Both the position numbers and the translations under genes were made by a program. From the NCBI GenBank assembly GCA_026182355.1, contig JAPFBL010000241.1, positions 438,501 through 502,500 on the forward strand: a DNA stretch of 64,000 nucleotides, given 5' to 3'. Below, one piece after another: positions 9,792 through 20,973 of the stretch. Each line of letters starts with the position of its first letter. Position 1 is the first letter of the stretch. The notes under the pieces were generated by a model that did not search any database, was not told the origin of the DNA, and saw only the letters and a program-made list of their open reading frames with translations. This DNA comes from Hermatobates lingyangjiaoensis (taxonomy: Eukaryota > Arthropoda > Insecta > Hemiptera > Hermatobatidae).

Positions 9792-12700
9792 GTAACTGGG
9801 AAATGAAAGAATTATTTTATCTGTAGTATAGTAGGTCTGAAACAAAATATTCAATGGTAATTAATTCATATTTGTTTTAATTTAGCTTGCAGGTTGTATT
9901 ATTATTGAGTTGTATTACTTCATTTGGAAGTTATAATTCAAAAGTATGTTATAAGGACCTTAATTAGTTTATTGTTTTCATAGAATCATCAATGGGACTA
10001 ACCTTAATTTCCAAAACCTTACTTTCCTAACAAAATTTACTGAGTCCCATTGATGATGCTATCAATGATGCACACTATGTGTGCAAAAAAGAATTTAAAA
10101 ACAATTAGAATACTTAGCTACATTTTCAATTTGAGTTAAGTAGTATACTCAAGGATTTAAGTGTTTATTCTATTTTTTTCCTTAAAAACAAATTTACTAT
10201 GTTGGAAAGAACTTTATAACCGAACTCAATACTGAGTCAATCAAATTTAGTTTCAATACGGATATTTACTCCGTCAGTAGCACAATACACTAAGAAAGTA
10301 AGTCAAGCATTGTTGTACAAAAATGTAACCAGTCTATAATGAGACAAGTTTTTGTTTTTCACCTCGAGAATGGCCGAAGTATCGAAGTAGACTACTTTAT
10401 GAATCTTTCCTAGAGTTTTTATTACTATTCAATATAAATATTTCTAGATTATGCACCTCTCTGTAGTTGCTGTAGTACTTTCCACTTGGTGTCTCAAAGT
10501 AATAACATTTTAATTCCCAATGAAGTATTTGCAGTGAATACTATTTCTTCGGATTATAACTACACTGTTTGTCAAATTGCACATTGAGGCACTAACATTT
10601 ATAAAAAACTTGGTGAATCGCATTATCAGCACATTTATTCCACAACTCTAAACTTAAGTTTAGTTGATTCACCGTCATTTAGAACGTAACCCTGGGCATA
10701 CAATGATAAAAAAGATATGTTTCATTTGCACATCTTTCTCTGAAAAGTTGAATTCAGTGAATTTTAGATTATGAAGACCTTAAGCACATGTCTCTTTTAA
10801 TGTGCTTTATGACTTGTCAAAAAACCTCTCGTGTATTTTATACTCTTTAGCTGTATAAAAAAAAGCTACAAACTTAAAAAAGTATTCTCCAAAATAATAA
10901 AGATCTTTCAGTAAGCAGTAGTTACTGAAGTGTAAATTTGCTTTAAAACTTTTAACCATTAAATAACTGCACGGAGTAGACATGGCAAATAAAATGGCAT
11001 TACTTTAGACCAGGGGTCTAATATATAACCAAAATGTAACCTCCGGGCCACCGCTCTACTTATTAATAAAGAAATCCGGCTTGCAAAACCTCAGTGAAAC
11101 CTTGTTATTCATAGGAGACGAATGTGATAATAAAGAAACGTGACATTTACTCTCCTTTTGTTGACATTTATCCTCTCTCATTGATATCTTATTGTTGTCT
11201 ACGCCACTTTAAGAGCCGAACAGCGGCTTTTTTGACAAGTCATAAAGCACCAACCATATCATTAATATGTATGACTTCATTTAAACTCGTTTATTACACT
11301 GTTTTCAACTATAGTGCTCTACTGAATGGTTCTATAAGTACAATTAGTATAGCATTAATATTACATATAAATCACGTATTTACTAGTATAGTACGAGTAC
11401 AGTACTCATTTTTACATAAAATTAGTATAGTATTAACAGTTTCCTCTGTTCTTATTATTATTGATATAAATTATATGTGTGTGTTTTTTTACGAAAATTA
11501 TTCGCTCCAGGGTATTTTATTTGTGATGTTAGTCCGCAGCCTGCTCTCATGTGAGACTCATTTGAGGTTGCCGATCCTGCTTTATTTAGATAATGATAAA
11601 TAATTAACATGATTACAATATTTATATTGTCAAAACAAACATTCACCATATTTAATAAAGAAAAATTATAAATATCAAGTACTAAAAAGAAACTTAATAC
11701 ACAGTTATATTTAAATTATTATTGTGGTTGGATATCACTAAAGATAATTATTTTTTTTTATATAAAACGTTTATTTCTGCTTACTCAATGTTACAATTGT
11801 GTATGCATTAATGAGATTTATAGTATTGAAAATATAGGATGAATAATATTTATAAATCGTCAATTATTTAGACTACTGAGATTATATTATCACTATTTAA
11901 ATATAAGTATAAAAAGATTTCACATAAACACGTGAAATAACAATCAATGATCAAACCACAATAAGAAATGGGAAAGCAAGACTAAGATCTTTCAACCGTA
12001 ACAAGCGGTCTTCGTCAGAGTCATAAACCCAACTGGGATCTTAGTCTTGTTTTCCCATTTCTCATTGTGGTTTGATCATTAAATATAAGTATGTATAAAT
12101 TTAATAAATTAATGTATTATTTAGATTTATGTAATACAAATTATATACTATAACTATAGCACTTAACTACATATGATTTTAAGGTACGTTAATATTATGT
12201 GATATTGGTAAATTAATAAGATTAATTGATACAACAGTTTCTAAAAGGATTTAAAAGATGTCAAAGTCAATTCTAATTAATTTATTATTCACGGTTTTTA
12301 GAAAAACTTACAAAATTTACTAATTCCCCAAAAGAAGCTGGACTTATTGGAGATCTGTTGCACGAAGTACTAAGGTTTGCTATTGAAAAGGACTTTGATG
12401 AAAGGAAGATATCTTGTGCTTTAGGAATCTTTCTCGATGGCCATAAACGCTTCATCCAGTCCCCTTGGACAACGCAAAGACAAATATATGAATTCGTCAA
12501 GGAAGCATGTCTGTTGCACTCAATTATGGTAATCTTAACTGGATTATGACATATCTTCCAATCTAGTAATTTTAACATTGCTTTCCATTCAATTGCTTGA
12601 ACAATATAATTACTGTTGAGGGTCCGTTATCAAATAATTTAACGAAAGGAGATTCTTGATGTCAGCTTTTATTTTACACAGTTCAAAACAACACATTCAA

Positions 12701-15700
12701 AGCTACACATTTAGTCAACGTATACAGAAACACATGGTTCATATTCAGGTTGTGCAACACTGGTTCATTACAGGTTGTGCAGTCCCCTCAGGCATGTTTT
12801 TAAATGTCCCACAACACTCTCCCTCATTTAACAACATAAAAAAAAACTGAAAAACAAACAATGATTTACATATCTACAAGTCCCAATCGGGAACACAAAT
12901 CAGAATGTCGGGGCCTAGGCAGAGCTTTAGTTAAAATATCGGCAAGTTGGGCGGTTGATGGTACCTTTTGTACCTCCACTTCTCCATCCAGGACTTGCTC
13001 ACGCACAAAGAAGTGTCTTAATTGTACATGCTTAGTACGCTTGTGATATTCTGGATTCTGAGCAAGTCTTAGTGCGGCTTCATTGTCAATGTGGAGTTTA
13101 GGAGTATTGATATGAGTCACCTCAAGCAACAGTCTCTTCACCCAGACCATTTCTTTGACAGCTTCACTCGCAGCCACTACCTCTGCTTCAGTAGTAGAGA
13201 TTGCAACCGATGACTGTCTTTGACTGGCCCATGAGATAGCACCACCAGAATACAGACAGAGTATACCAGATGTAGACCTGCCTGTCTTGCTGTCTCCTCC
13301 ATGGTCCGCATCACTGAAGCACTCAAGATTCCCATTATTATATTCAGACTTATAAAGAATACCATAGTCCACAGTTCCCTTAATGTAGCGAAGAATCCTT
13401 TTGATTTTTGACCAATCATGCGCGGTAGGATTCTCCAAATATCTAGATGCAACTCCAACTGCATACGAGATGTCAGGTCGAGTACCAGTCATCAAATACA
13501 TGAGTGACCCAACGGCTTGTCGGTAAGATGAAGCCCCAAGTTTACTGCTTGCACACGAGTCTTTGACAGGTTCCGAAGGGCAGTTGATAATGGGAGTTGA
13601 AATAGGGTTGCACTGGTCCATTCCAAGCTTTACGAGAATCCGTTTGGTATACGTGGACTGACTGATCTTCACAGATCCATCATCAGTCTGGTTTATTTCG
13701 AAACCAAGGTAGTATGAGGCAGGTTTGTAGGAAATTTTAAATTGTTCCTTCAAATTACAAATGAATTTGTTGAGCATGACATTGTTACTGGATGCAACCA
13801 AACCGTCATCAACATAGAGAGCCACCAACAGTTTATCAGACCCCTTTATTTGAATAAAAAGGCAAGGGTCAGCTGAGCTTTGTTTGAAGCCCAAGTTTAA
13901 CATGAAGGTACCAAACCTCTTATTCCAGCAACGTGGTGCCTGTTTCAACCCATATAAACTTTTGTTTAATCGACAGACACGGGAGGAACCATCTTGATAG
14001 CCTTCAGGTTGTTGAATGTAGATATCCTCATCCAGAGTTCCATATAAGAAGGCGGTTGAAACGTCAAATTGTGTTAGACTTAGTTTTTCACTTGCTGCAA
14101 CGCTGAGAATTGTTCTAATTGTACTAGCTTTAGCAACAGGACTGAAAGTTTGCTCATAATCAGTCCCTTTCTTTTGAACAAATCCTCTCACCACAAGTCT
14201 AGATTTGTAGCGCTCAATAGTGCCATCAGAATGATATTTTAATTTATAAATCCATTTACAAGGAATGGCTTTCTTACCCGCAGGTAGTTCTTGCAAGTCC
14301 CAGGTGTTGTTGTCTTGCAAGGAGCGAATCTCAGAGTCCATTGCCTGTCTCCAAAGCTTTGACTGACGACTCTCAATAGCTTCCTCGTATGAAGTAGGTT
14401 CTTCAACATCTGAAATGTTTTCATTAATCATGACAAAATCCGAATATCTTGCCGGCTTTTTCAGTATGTTGCGATCCCGAAGAGCAGTCCTATTTTCGAC
14501 AGATTCGTCTTCTGAAACGTGCTTCTCAAAACCACGTTTTGGAGATGTTTCAGAAGGCTCGTTAGGTGTCTTGTCACATTCCTCTTTAGGTATATTATCA
14601 CGTTGAACTCGAAGGGGAGTCTCTTCAAATGTAACGTCACGAGATCGTATAAGCTTGTTAGTGCTTTTACACCAAATCCGATACCCATCCGCTTCATATC
14701 CAATCAAAACACCTTTGACAGCCTTAGGATCCAACTTGTTACGTTTTTCTTTAGGAACATGAGCGTAACATTTTGATCCGATTATTCTTAGGTGTTTCAG
14801 GCTAAGTTTTCGTCCTTCCCAAAGCTCAAATGGGGAGATACGCGGTTGACTGGAGGTACCGGTCAGGTTCAATACGTACACAGCAGAATTTATCAGCTCT
14901 GCCCAGAGTGCTTGAGGCAATTCTTCATGAGCGTGCATCATCGCTCTTGCAGTCTCCACTACTGTCCGGTTGTCCCTCTCTACGCAGCCATGTTGTTCAG
15001 GGGTGTAGGGCATAGTGAGCCTCTGTTTTACTCCATGTTTTTGTAAAATCTTCTTTACAGCGAGGTTATTGAATTCCCCTCCGTTATCGGAAAGAAGCTC
15101 TCTCACAGTGTACCCAGCAGTTTTTATTTCAGCTAAAACAGTTTTCAAAGTATTGATCACTTCAGATTTATGTTTTATGAAATAGACAAAGCGAAAACGT
15201 GTATAGTCGTCCTTGAAAAGAACGAAGTATTTGTATCCTGAATAAGAAGGTACAAATGGTCCACAGACATCCGCATGTAACAGGTCACCCTGTTTACAGG
15301 ATCTAACCCTTGTTCCAAAGGATTTTCTATGTGCCTTACCGTAGATACAGCCTTCACACAGTTCACTGTCAAGTGGAAGGTCTATACCAAGCTCTCTCTT
15401 AACCGTTTCCCTTACATGGCGTTTATTCTGATGTCCCATACGTTCATGATGAAGTCGTTGACTCGAACTTGCTACTCAGAATTTTATCTTGAATAGACAA
15501 AACAGAGAATAAGTTTTTCTTTACATCAGGTACATACCACACATCACTCAATGTGATATTTTCTTGTCGCCCATCCACTAGAGCAACGATGTCCACTGAG
15601 CCCTTCCCAAAGGCTCTCATCAACTCTCCATTCGCTATTGTCACCATGTGATCCGTCGAGAATGGTTTGAAATCACGTATCATATCTTTCCAGCGGCAGA

Positions 15701-17821
15701 CGTGGTTCGTGGCTCCGTTATCAACAAACCAGTCTTGTTGATTGCACTCAGCTGACAGTTTGCAGGAGGTGGTGGCCAACAACATCATGTTAACCCCCTT
15801 TCCATGAGATTTTTGGGTAGATTTCTCTGTTTTTGGTGGTCTTCCATCAGAAATCCACTTTTTACAAAATATTATTTTATGTCCAGGAAGCTTGCAGTAG
15901 TTGCACACTATCTTCTTGGATGGATGCTTTAGAGAACTGTTAATACTTTTCGATGACTTTGAATACTCAGTTACCAATAATTCATTGGCATTACTGCTCT
16001 CTGCTTTTCCAGACAGGGCCCTTTCATATGTGCATAGCTGAGTGGTCAAGTTTGCCAAGGACCTCTCAGACTTGGCTATCAGAGTCCAGCTAGACTTGAA
16101 TGAAAAATAAGACTCAGGCAGAGTCTCTAAAATTTTGCACATAAGGAGCAAATCAGGGAGTTCTCCATTATTCTCCTTCGACAACTCAATATTCAAAGCA
16201 TTCCAAATATTCTTCAATTTGGACGTGTGTCCCATTATGTTATCAGAAGGATCCATTTTATAGCAAAAAAATTGAATACACAAGTCAAATGCTTTGTCCT
16301 CCCTGCAGCCATCAAATAACCTGTGTAATTCCAGCCAAACATCCCTAGAATTAGAAAAGCGCATCACCAACTTCAAAGTGTCCTCCGTCATGTTAGTAGT
16401 AATAATCAATAGAGCAATACTATCTAACTTGGTAAAAGTTTCATAATTTTTTTCAAATGCCTTTACCACTGATGGACTTGCATCCTTTGAAGGATCTTCA
16501 GGTGCAACCACTCTCCCTTCCACAATATCCATTGCACCAGGAGTACTTTTCAATAAAATTGTTACTTTATATTTCCAGGTAGACCAGTTTTTCTTTCCTT
16601 CAAGAAGGCCAATGTTTACTCTTGTCGCTTCCATTGTTCAAAAATACAAACAAAACAAATTGCAACACGAGTCCAAGTTTAAACACACAACTTTGCTCAA
16701 TTAACAATATTTAACGGCCTGGGCCCATAACCTGTTGAGGGTCCGTTATCAAATAATTTAACGAAAGGAGATTCTTGATGTCAGCTTTTATTTTACACAG
16801 TTCAAAACAACACATTCAAAGCTACACATTTAGTCAACGTATACAGAAACACATGGTTCATATTCAGGTTGTGCAACACTGGTTCATTACAGGTTGTGCA
16901 GTCCCCTCAGGCATGTTTTTAAATGTCCCACAACAATTACCTCATCGATACTCCACCATATAGTAAAAGAAAAACTCCATATTTTTTTTTAATAATTTAA
17001 AGTTATCAAAGTATTTATTAAACCAGCGATTTTAAATATTATTAAAATTATTTAACGGTCCTTATGAATTAATCAGTTCTGTGATTGCACAATCTGAATG
17101 TACAAACTGAGTTTTTTCGATGGTAAAGTGTTTTTGAATCATCTATATTTTAGCCAACCACGAAGAATATGTACATAAAATTGAATAATTTAAGGATTAA
17201 TAATTATTTTGCATTGAACATGTGTTTGATTTCGTGAAGAGTTTTGAATCTTTTAAACATGTAGCCGTGAGTTGTTATCACGTGGTCGTTACATCCTTTG
17301 GTATCCACATTTGATAAGATGGATAAACATGTTGGATGCATGTGTCGTTAAATCATTAATGATGCACCAAATTTTATAAATGTTACGTTTCCAGGTATTA
17401 ATTTTTTTGGAGTTTAGTTCTATAGTTAAAAATATCTGTTGCTTTAAACCAACAGACTACTATTAACTATTTAACAACACAACAACAACAAGGCCATTCT
17501 ATGAAGAAGCATTAGCTTAGAAACTTTCTATACTTAAAAAAACATTGATTGAAATCTGTCTTAATCTAAAATGTGGCTATTTTTCAGAAACCGCCGAAAA
17601 GTATGAATGTATTGTCTGCTTTTGAATGCAGAGATATTCTACTTTTGTTTTGCCATGAATATTTAAGCCTACTTCCTTTATTGAGAAGCATTCTCCTTCC
17701 GATTTACCGTTTGGAAATTTCATGGAAACTTCCTCCAGCCAAAACATCCTTAAAGGAGAAAGACAACATTGAAAAATCAAAAACAACAAAAGGAAAAAGC
17801 AAATCGAAATCTAAAAAATAA
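9548..17821 (+). CDS. CFAP119: CFAP119 / C1a-32-like flagellar central-pair protein (gene model)
   Basis: Three exons (9548-9791, 12302-12531, 17588-17821) join in phase to give 235 residues. The protein matches the C1a-32 (CLAMP, CFAP119/CCDC189) pattern: a VVWKYLS motif near residue 55, a helical middle (EVLRFAIEKDFDERKISCAL), then HSIM-KPPKSMNVLSAFE spanning the second junction, a Tyr/Leu helix and IYRLEISW, followed by a Lys-rich tail. This family is part of the C1a projection of the central-pair apparatus in motile cilia, so a role in sperm flagella is expected. The protein is shorter than the vertebrate members. Intron 2 is 5 kb because a copia element lies in it in antisense. AATAAA follows at 17835. 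The family call rests on remembered motifs, not a search. Confidence 0.75.
9792..11010. other. CFAP119 intron 1, first part
   Basis: AT-rich. A small inverted repeat (ATCATCAATGGGACT near 9984 and its complement near 10048) is the only structure seen. Confidence 0.45.
11011..11579. mobile_element. Possible hAT-like element
   Basis: The left end reads CAGGGGTCTAATATATAACC followed by TCCGGGCCACCG; the right end reads GAGGTTGCCGATCCTG, whose complement starts CAGGATCGGCAACC. Flanking 8-mers agree only partly (CTTTAGAC and CTTTATTT). The 159-codon frame inside (11124-11603) has no transposase motif. Confidence 0.35.
11911..12080. mobile_element. Hairpin element, family S, 12-bp TSD
   Basis: Begins AAAAAGATTTCACATAAACA, then folds on itself (TGATCAAACCACAATAAG against the right end). 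The loop holds, on the minus strand, CTGACGA, one base, a GACCG/CGGTT stem and GAAA (11990-12018). It is flanked by a perfect 12-bp direct repeat, AAATATAAGTAT (11899-11910 and 12081-12092), so this is a complete insertion. Other copies: 20301, 41511, 42203, 58933, 63081. Confidence 0.85.
12302..12531 (+). CDS. CFAP119: CFAP119 exon 2
   Basis: Acceptor ACGGTTTTTAG, then two bases complete a Glu codon from exon 1; the frame reads KLTKFTNSPKEAGLIGDLLH onward and ends at ...LLHSIM in phase 0 before GTAATC. Phase agreement at both ends makes this secure. Confidence 0.78.
12614..12816 (-). repeat. copia 3' LTR
   Basis: 203 bp; matches 16733-16935. It is the 3' LTR because the coding frames are on the minus strand. 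Confidence 0.93.
12817..12829 (-). other. copia polypurine tract
   Basis: On the minus strand AAATGAGGGAGAG lies directly before the 3' LTR, the expected plus-strand primer. Confidence 0.75.
12866..15439 (-). CDS. pol: copia Pol: integrase, reverse transcriptase, RNase H
   Basis: 857 codons from the first Met. The upstream frame supplies LHHERMGH, so the integrase zinc finger is H-x4-H with C28-x2-C31. Integrase catalytic residues are D57 (LLHADVCG), D118 (LLSDNGGEF) and E154 (CVERDNR). Reverse transcriptase has D459 (TQFDVSTAFLYG) and the YVDD box at about 542-545. RNase H carries D710/D712 (CFSDADHGGD), E751 (TTEAEVVAA) and D785 (HIDNEAAL). All catalytic motifs look intact. It ends 37 bp before the polypurine tract. 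Confidence 0.93.
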   Translation of the reverse strand: MGHQNKRHVRETVKRELGIDLPLDSELCEGCIYGKAHRKSFGTRVRSCKQGDLLHADVCGPFVPSYSGYKYFVLFKDDYTRFRFVYFIKHKSEVINTLKTVLAEIKTAGYTVRELLSDNGGEFNNLAVKKILQKHGVKQRLTMPYTPEQHGCVERDNRTVVETARAMMHAHEELPQALWAELINSAVYVLNLTGTSSQPRISPFELWEGRKLSLKHLRIIGSKCYAHVPKEKRNKLDPKAVKGVLIGYEADGYRIWCKSTNKLIRSRDVTFEETPLRVQRDNIPKEECDKTPNEPSETSPKRGFEKHVSEDESVENRTALRDRNILKKPARYSDFVMINENISDVEEPTSYEEAIESRQSKLWRQAMDSEIRSLQDNNTWDLQELPAGKKAIPCKWIYKLKYHSDGTIERYKSRLVVRGFVQKKGTDYEQTFSPVAKASTIRTILSVAASEKLSLTQFDVSTAFLYGTLDEDIYIQQPEGYQDGSSRVCRLNKSLYGLKQAPRCWNKRFGTFMLNLGFKQSSADPCLFIQIKGSDKLLVALYVDDGLVASSNNVMLNKFICNLKEQFKISYKPASYYLGFEINQTDDGSVKISQSTYTKRILVKLGMDQCNPISTPIINCPSEPVKDSCASSKLGASSYRQAVGSLMYLMTGTRPDISYAVGVASRYLENPTAHDWSKIKRILRYIKGTVDYGILYKSEYNNGNLECFSDADHGGDSKTGRSTSGILCLYSGGAISWASQRQSSVAISTTEAEVVAASEAVKEMVWVKRLLLEVTHINTPKLHIDNEAALRLAQNPEYHKRTKHVQLRHFFVREQVLDGEVEVQKVPSTAQLADILTKALPRPRHSDLCSRLGLVDM
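15444..16634 (-). CDS. gag: copia Gag and aspartic protease
   Basis: 396 codons beginning MEATRVNIGLLEGKKNW, the usual copia Gag start. A CCHC zinc knuckle sits at about 244-257 (CNYCKLPGHKIIFC). The protease motif at about 302-309 reads WFVDNGAT; the usual D-S/T-G is D-N-G here. The conserved VWYVPDVKKNLFSV follows, then the frame runs out in FESTTSS and a stop, without reaching the integrase zinc finger. This indicates a deletion plus frame change relative to family members. Confidence 0.9.
   Translation of the reverse strand: MEATRVNIGLLEGKKNWSTWKYKVTILLKSTPGAMDIVEGRVVAPEDPSKDASPSVVKAFEKNYETFTKLDSIALLIITTNMTEDTLKLVMRFSNSRDVWLELHRLFDGCREDKAFDLCIQFFCYKMDPSDNIMGHTSKLKNIWNALNIELSKENNGELPDLLLMCKILETLPESYFSFKSSWTLIAKSERSLANLTTQLCTYERALSGKAESSNANELLVTEYSKSSKSINSSLKHPSKKIVCNYCKLPGHKIIFCKKWISDGRPPKTEKSTQKSHGKGVNMMLLATTSCKLSAECNQQDWFVDNGATNHVCRWKDMIRDFKPFSTDHMVTIANGELMRAFGKGSVDIVALVDGRQENITLSDVWYVPDVKKNLFSVLSIQDKILSSKFESTTSS
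16716..16732 (-). other. copia primer-binding site (initiator Met tRNA)
   Basis: Directly inside the 5' LTR, the minus strand reads GGTTATGGGCCCAGGCC. This matches the site used by Drosophila copia, which pairs with an internal part of initiator tRNA-Met. Confidence 0.85.
16733..16935 (-). repeat. copia 5' LTR
   Basis: 203 bp; same length as the other LTR and matching base for base as far as I compared. Followed by the target duplication ATTAC. Confidence 0.93.
16941..17587. other. CFAP119 intron 2, remainder
   Basis: AT-rich; no repeat or exon recognised. Confidence 0.45.
17588..17821 (+). CDS. CFAP119: CFAP119 exon 3 (terminal)
   Basis: Acceptor GTGGCTATTTTTCAG, then KPPKSMNVLSAFECR, a Leu/Tyr-rich helix and RLEISW, ending in a lysine-rich low-complexity tail and TAA at 17819-17821. 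Confidence 0.78.
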   Translation, partial: KPPKSMNVLSAFECRDILLLFCHEYLSLLPLLRSILLPIYRLEISWKLPPAKTSLKEKDNIEKSKTTKGKSKSKSKK

Positions 17822-17834
17822 CTGCTAACTATAA

Positions 17835-17840
17835 AATAAA
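17835..17840 (+). terminator. Poly(A) signal of CFAP119
   Basis: AATAAA 14 bases after the stop codon. Confidence 0.6.
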
Positions 17841-17893
17841 TTTGCATTCATGCATGGCGTACAAAATGGTGTTTTTATCCATTAAATATTTTA

Positions 17894-17962
17894 TTAATTT
17901 TCAAGAAAATTCATCCTTCCTTCTTCATTTTCGTCGTCCGTGCATTCCTCAGTTGCTTCATA
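17894..17962 (-). CDS. Coiled-coil gene terminal exon w
   Basis: 22 acidic residues (YEATEECTDDENEEG...) then TAA at 17896-17894, after acceptor TTTGTTTTTCAG. An AATAAA overlaps the stop codon. It converges with the CFAP119 3' end. Confidence 0.72.
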   Translation of the reverse strand, partial: YEATEECTDDENEEGRMNFLEN

Positions 17963-20938
17963 CTGAAAAACAAATTTCCCTTAAAGTTGTTGAATAAACT
18001 TCGTTATAGATTTAACATTTTGGTATTTTTTAGTAATTTTTGAAACTAATCAATGTGTTTTCGTAAGAAAATTAGTACTTGATTCCCGATATTCCCCTGT
18101 ATTTATATAAATATATATCGTCGTTTCTTGATATATATAATTCCTCTTTCTAATAGTTCGTTTATAATTTTTAATCTTCAACTCAAATTTGAAGAAAACC
18201 TCCAATGGATATATAAAATCAGATTACTGACATAAGTACATTGTGTGTAATTAAAGTGTAATAAACGAAGTCAGTGATTTGTAATTTGTCGTAGGTTCAC
18301 TGGCTATTTAATTTTACATTTAAAATGTTAAAAGGTAACATATTGTGATATAATTATTTAATGAACTAAAACATGATTTTTTTATTTCAGGCATTGATTC
18401 ATATCAACCCACCTATTGGCTTGTGGGTTTTGGACCACCAACTATAAAAATAGGTGAAAATATGAAAAGGCAACTTAAAATATATTGTTTGAAAAGAATA
18501 GAACCTATTTTTTTAATCAGCATTTTTAAGGAAGCAGAACTTAGATAACCTTATGTTACTATAACCTAACTTTATCAAGTACCATGATCCATGGCACCAT
18601 CGGACATAGACAAAATCAAATAGTGTTTGTTAAAGCATATAGATAAATTTTCCTCCTTTGTAGTAATAATTGTTTTGCCCTAGTATTATCAGGTTATTAT
18701 TAATTTAGCTTCCCAGGTCGAAGGATTCTTTACTTGATTCTATCGTTATTTTAAAGTTGCATTTTTTTTCTAAAAAAAGTCAACTTTACTATTCCTTTTG
18801 ATTTCAGGTAACTACTAAGCAAATTTAGAATACTTTACAGGATGAGCACAAAAAATGTTTTTAAATGGCTTTAAAAATTAATGACTATTGGAGAGTCAGT
18901 ACAAGATGGTTTTAATCACAGTTTTATTATCTTAACTTCTTCCAAATTTACTATTGGTGTACGTTGTAGTTTATATCAGTATAAAAACGTTATACAAATT
19001 ACCTTTTAAGTATTATATGACCTTGTTTAAGTTGAAAGTATTACTCACAATCGTCTCATAGTTACAAGTGTGTCTGGGTTGCCTGCCCCTCATGAGACTT
19101 ATATCTTGTAAAATGGATTTGTTTGTTTCGTGAAGATTTTTCACAATCCCAACCAACCTCCTAAAAGTGATTATTTTGAATTGTAACTGTTCAAACAAAT
19201 TTTTTACTCTTGTAATTACTATGTACAAAGGAGTGGCATATTTCTATATAATTAATTTAATAGTGAAGAAATGTATTTAAATGAAGAAAATATATTGTTT
19301 AGAAATAATGTCTCAGAGATTTATTGCCTCTAACAATAATTACATCGATGAATTAATTCTTATTTCTCACTGAAATTATGAGAACTTGTAAACAGGGATG
19401 CTACACCAACTGAAGCATATTGTTGCATTCCACTGTTTGTTGAATTTAAAGTGGCCGTTCTGTGACATATATTTTGTAGCAATATGGATCATATCCCAGG
19501 TACTTTGTTGAGTTACGATACAGGTTGACGATCATAAAATACATATATAAACGAATGTATTCTTTAAAATGTATAGAATTAGGTGTAAAGTTTTTATTAG
19601 AGAGTGTATACGCAAAATTGTAATTTAGTATATGTCAAAATTAACTCGTTGCGTTTAATTATATAGTTAGTTTTCGGTCGTTATAAAGAAAAGGCAATTC
19701 TAATGTCAATTGCATTTATTTCTAGTTACTACTAGTAATTCGTCATTGTTAGCACTTGATTGACATTTATTGATATTTTTTGTTTCATTGTTATCATTTG
19801 ATCGTCTTCTGTTCATTGAGAATTGTTTAGTACTTTGACTGGTGCTAGGGTGGACTTCGTGATATTTTTATAAATAATTTAGATTTGGTGTAGGTTTGTC
19901 AAAACAGGAAGTTCACAGGGTTCATGAAAAGATGCAAACTTCTTGCTCTCCCAAGTATCTAAGAAAATTGAATTAATAAAAGATTAGTATTAATATTAAT
20001 CTCTGAAACTCACCAGAGATTATAAGAGGTATGAAGGATATTACTAATACAAAAAATATAACGGTCCGTTAGGACAAAATATCAAACGATTAGAAGAAAA
20101 GAACACGTAGAAACAACTCACTTCAATATTTCGACCTCGTCATCATCTTCTCCTTCTCCTGATGACGACGGGTTCGAAAAATTGAAATGAGCTGTGGGTT
20201 ATTTCTAAAAAATAGATCATAATAAGAATCTACCTGTTTGTGACTTTTGTCTCATAATTTTGTTTACTCGTGGATTATTTCCTTAATCAATATATATATA
20301 ACAAGATTTCACAATAAATACGTGAAACAACAATCGAAGTTCAAACCACAATAAGAAATGGGAAAAAACTTGGGCTTTTGACAAAGACCGTTTGTTACGG
20401 TTGAAAGATCTTAGTCTTTTTTTCTTCATTTCTTATTGTGATTTGAACTTTGATATATATATACATATAAGCCAATTAAAAAGAAAGTGGCACACAGATA
20501 AACAAAAGAATAACTCACTTCTATATTTCGACCATCGTCGTCATAAGGAGGCAAAGAGTCCCGCAGCGAAATAGAGTCGCCGCTATAGAATTGAGTTATT
20601 CCTTTGCCTGTGTGCTACCTTCTTTTTAATTGGTTTTTATTTAAAATTCGCTGGACCATTATATATATATATATTTCAATAAAAACCAATTAAAGAAAGA
20701 TAGCACACAGATAGACACAGGAATAACTCACTTCTACAATTCGACTATCGTCGTCATCAGGAGGCGAAGAGTCCCTGTTCGTGTTCAGTCGCTGCTCTGC
20801 CTTCCTGCGGGATGCTCTTCGCCTCCTGATGACGATGATGGTCGAAATATAGAAGTGAGTTATTCATGTGTCTATCTGTGTGCTATCTTTTTTTTAATTA
20901 GTTTTTATTTAAAAGTCCGTTGGACCGTTTTATTTAAT

Positions 20939-20973
<35 letters not shown>

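Larger units (their letters stand above)
12614..16935 (-). mobile_element. Ty1/copia LTR retrotransposon
   Basis: A complete-looking antisense insertion in CFAP119 intron 2. Two 203-bp LTRs (TGTTG...CAACA) bound a gag-protease frame and an integrase-RT-RNase H frame. The 5-bp target duplication ATTAC is perfect (12609-12613, 16936-16940). The primer-binding site and polypurine tract are in place. By eye the LTRs are almost identical, so the insertion is recent. The gag and pol frames are out of phase at 15440-15490, where a protease-to-integrase linker of perhaps 60 residues seems to be missing, so this copy is probably not autonomous. Confidence 0.93.

Noticed and set aside
11124..11603. 159-codon plus-strand frame with hydrophobic residues
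   Set aside because: Lies in CFAP119 intron 1 inside a hAT-like segment; no domain, codon pattern or splice support.
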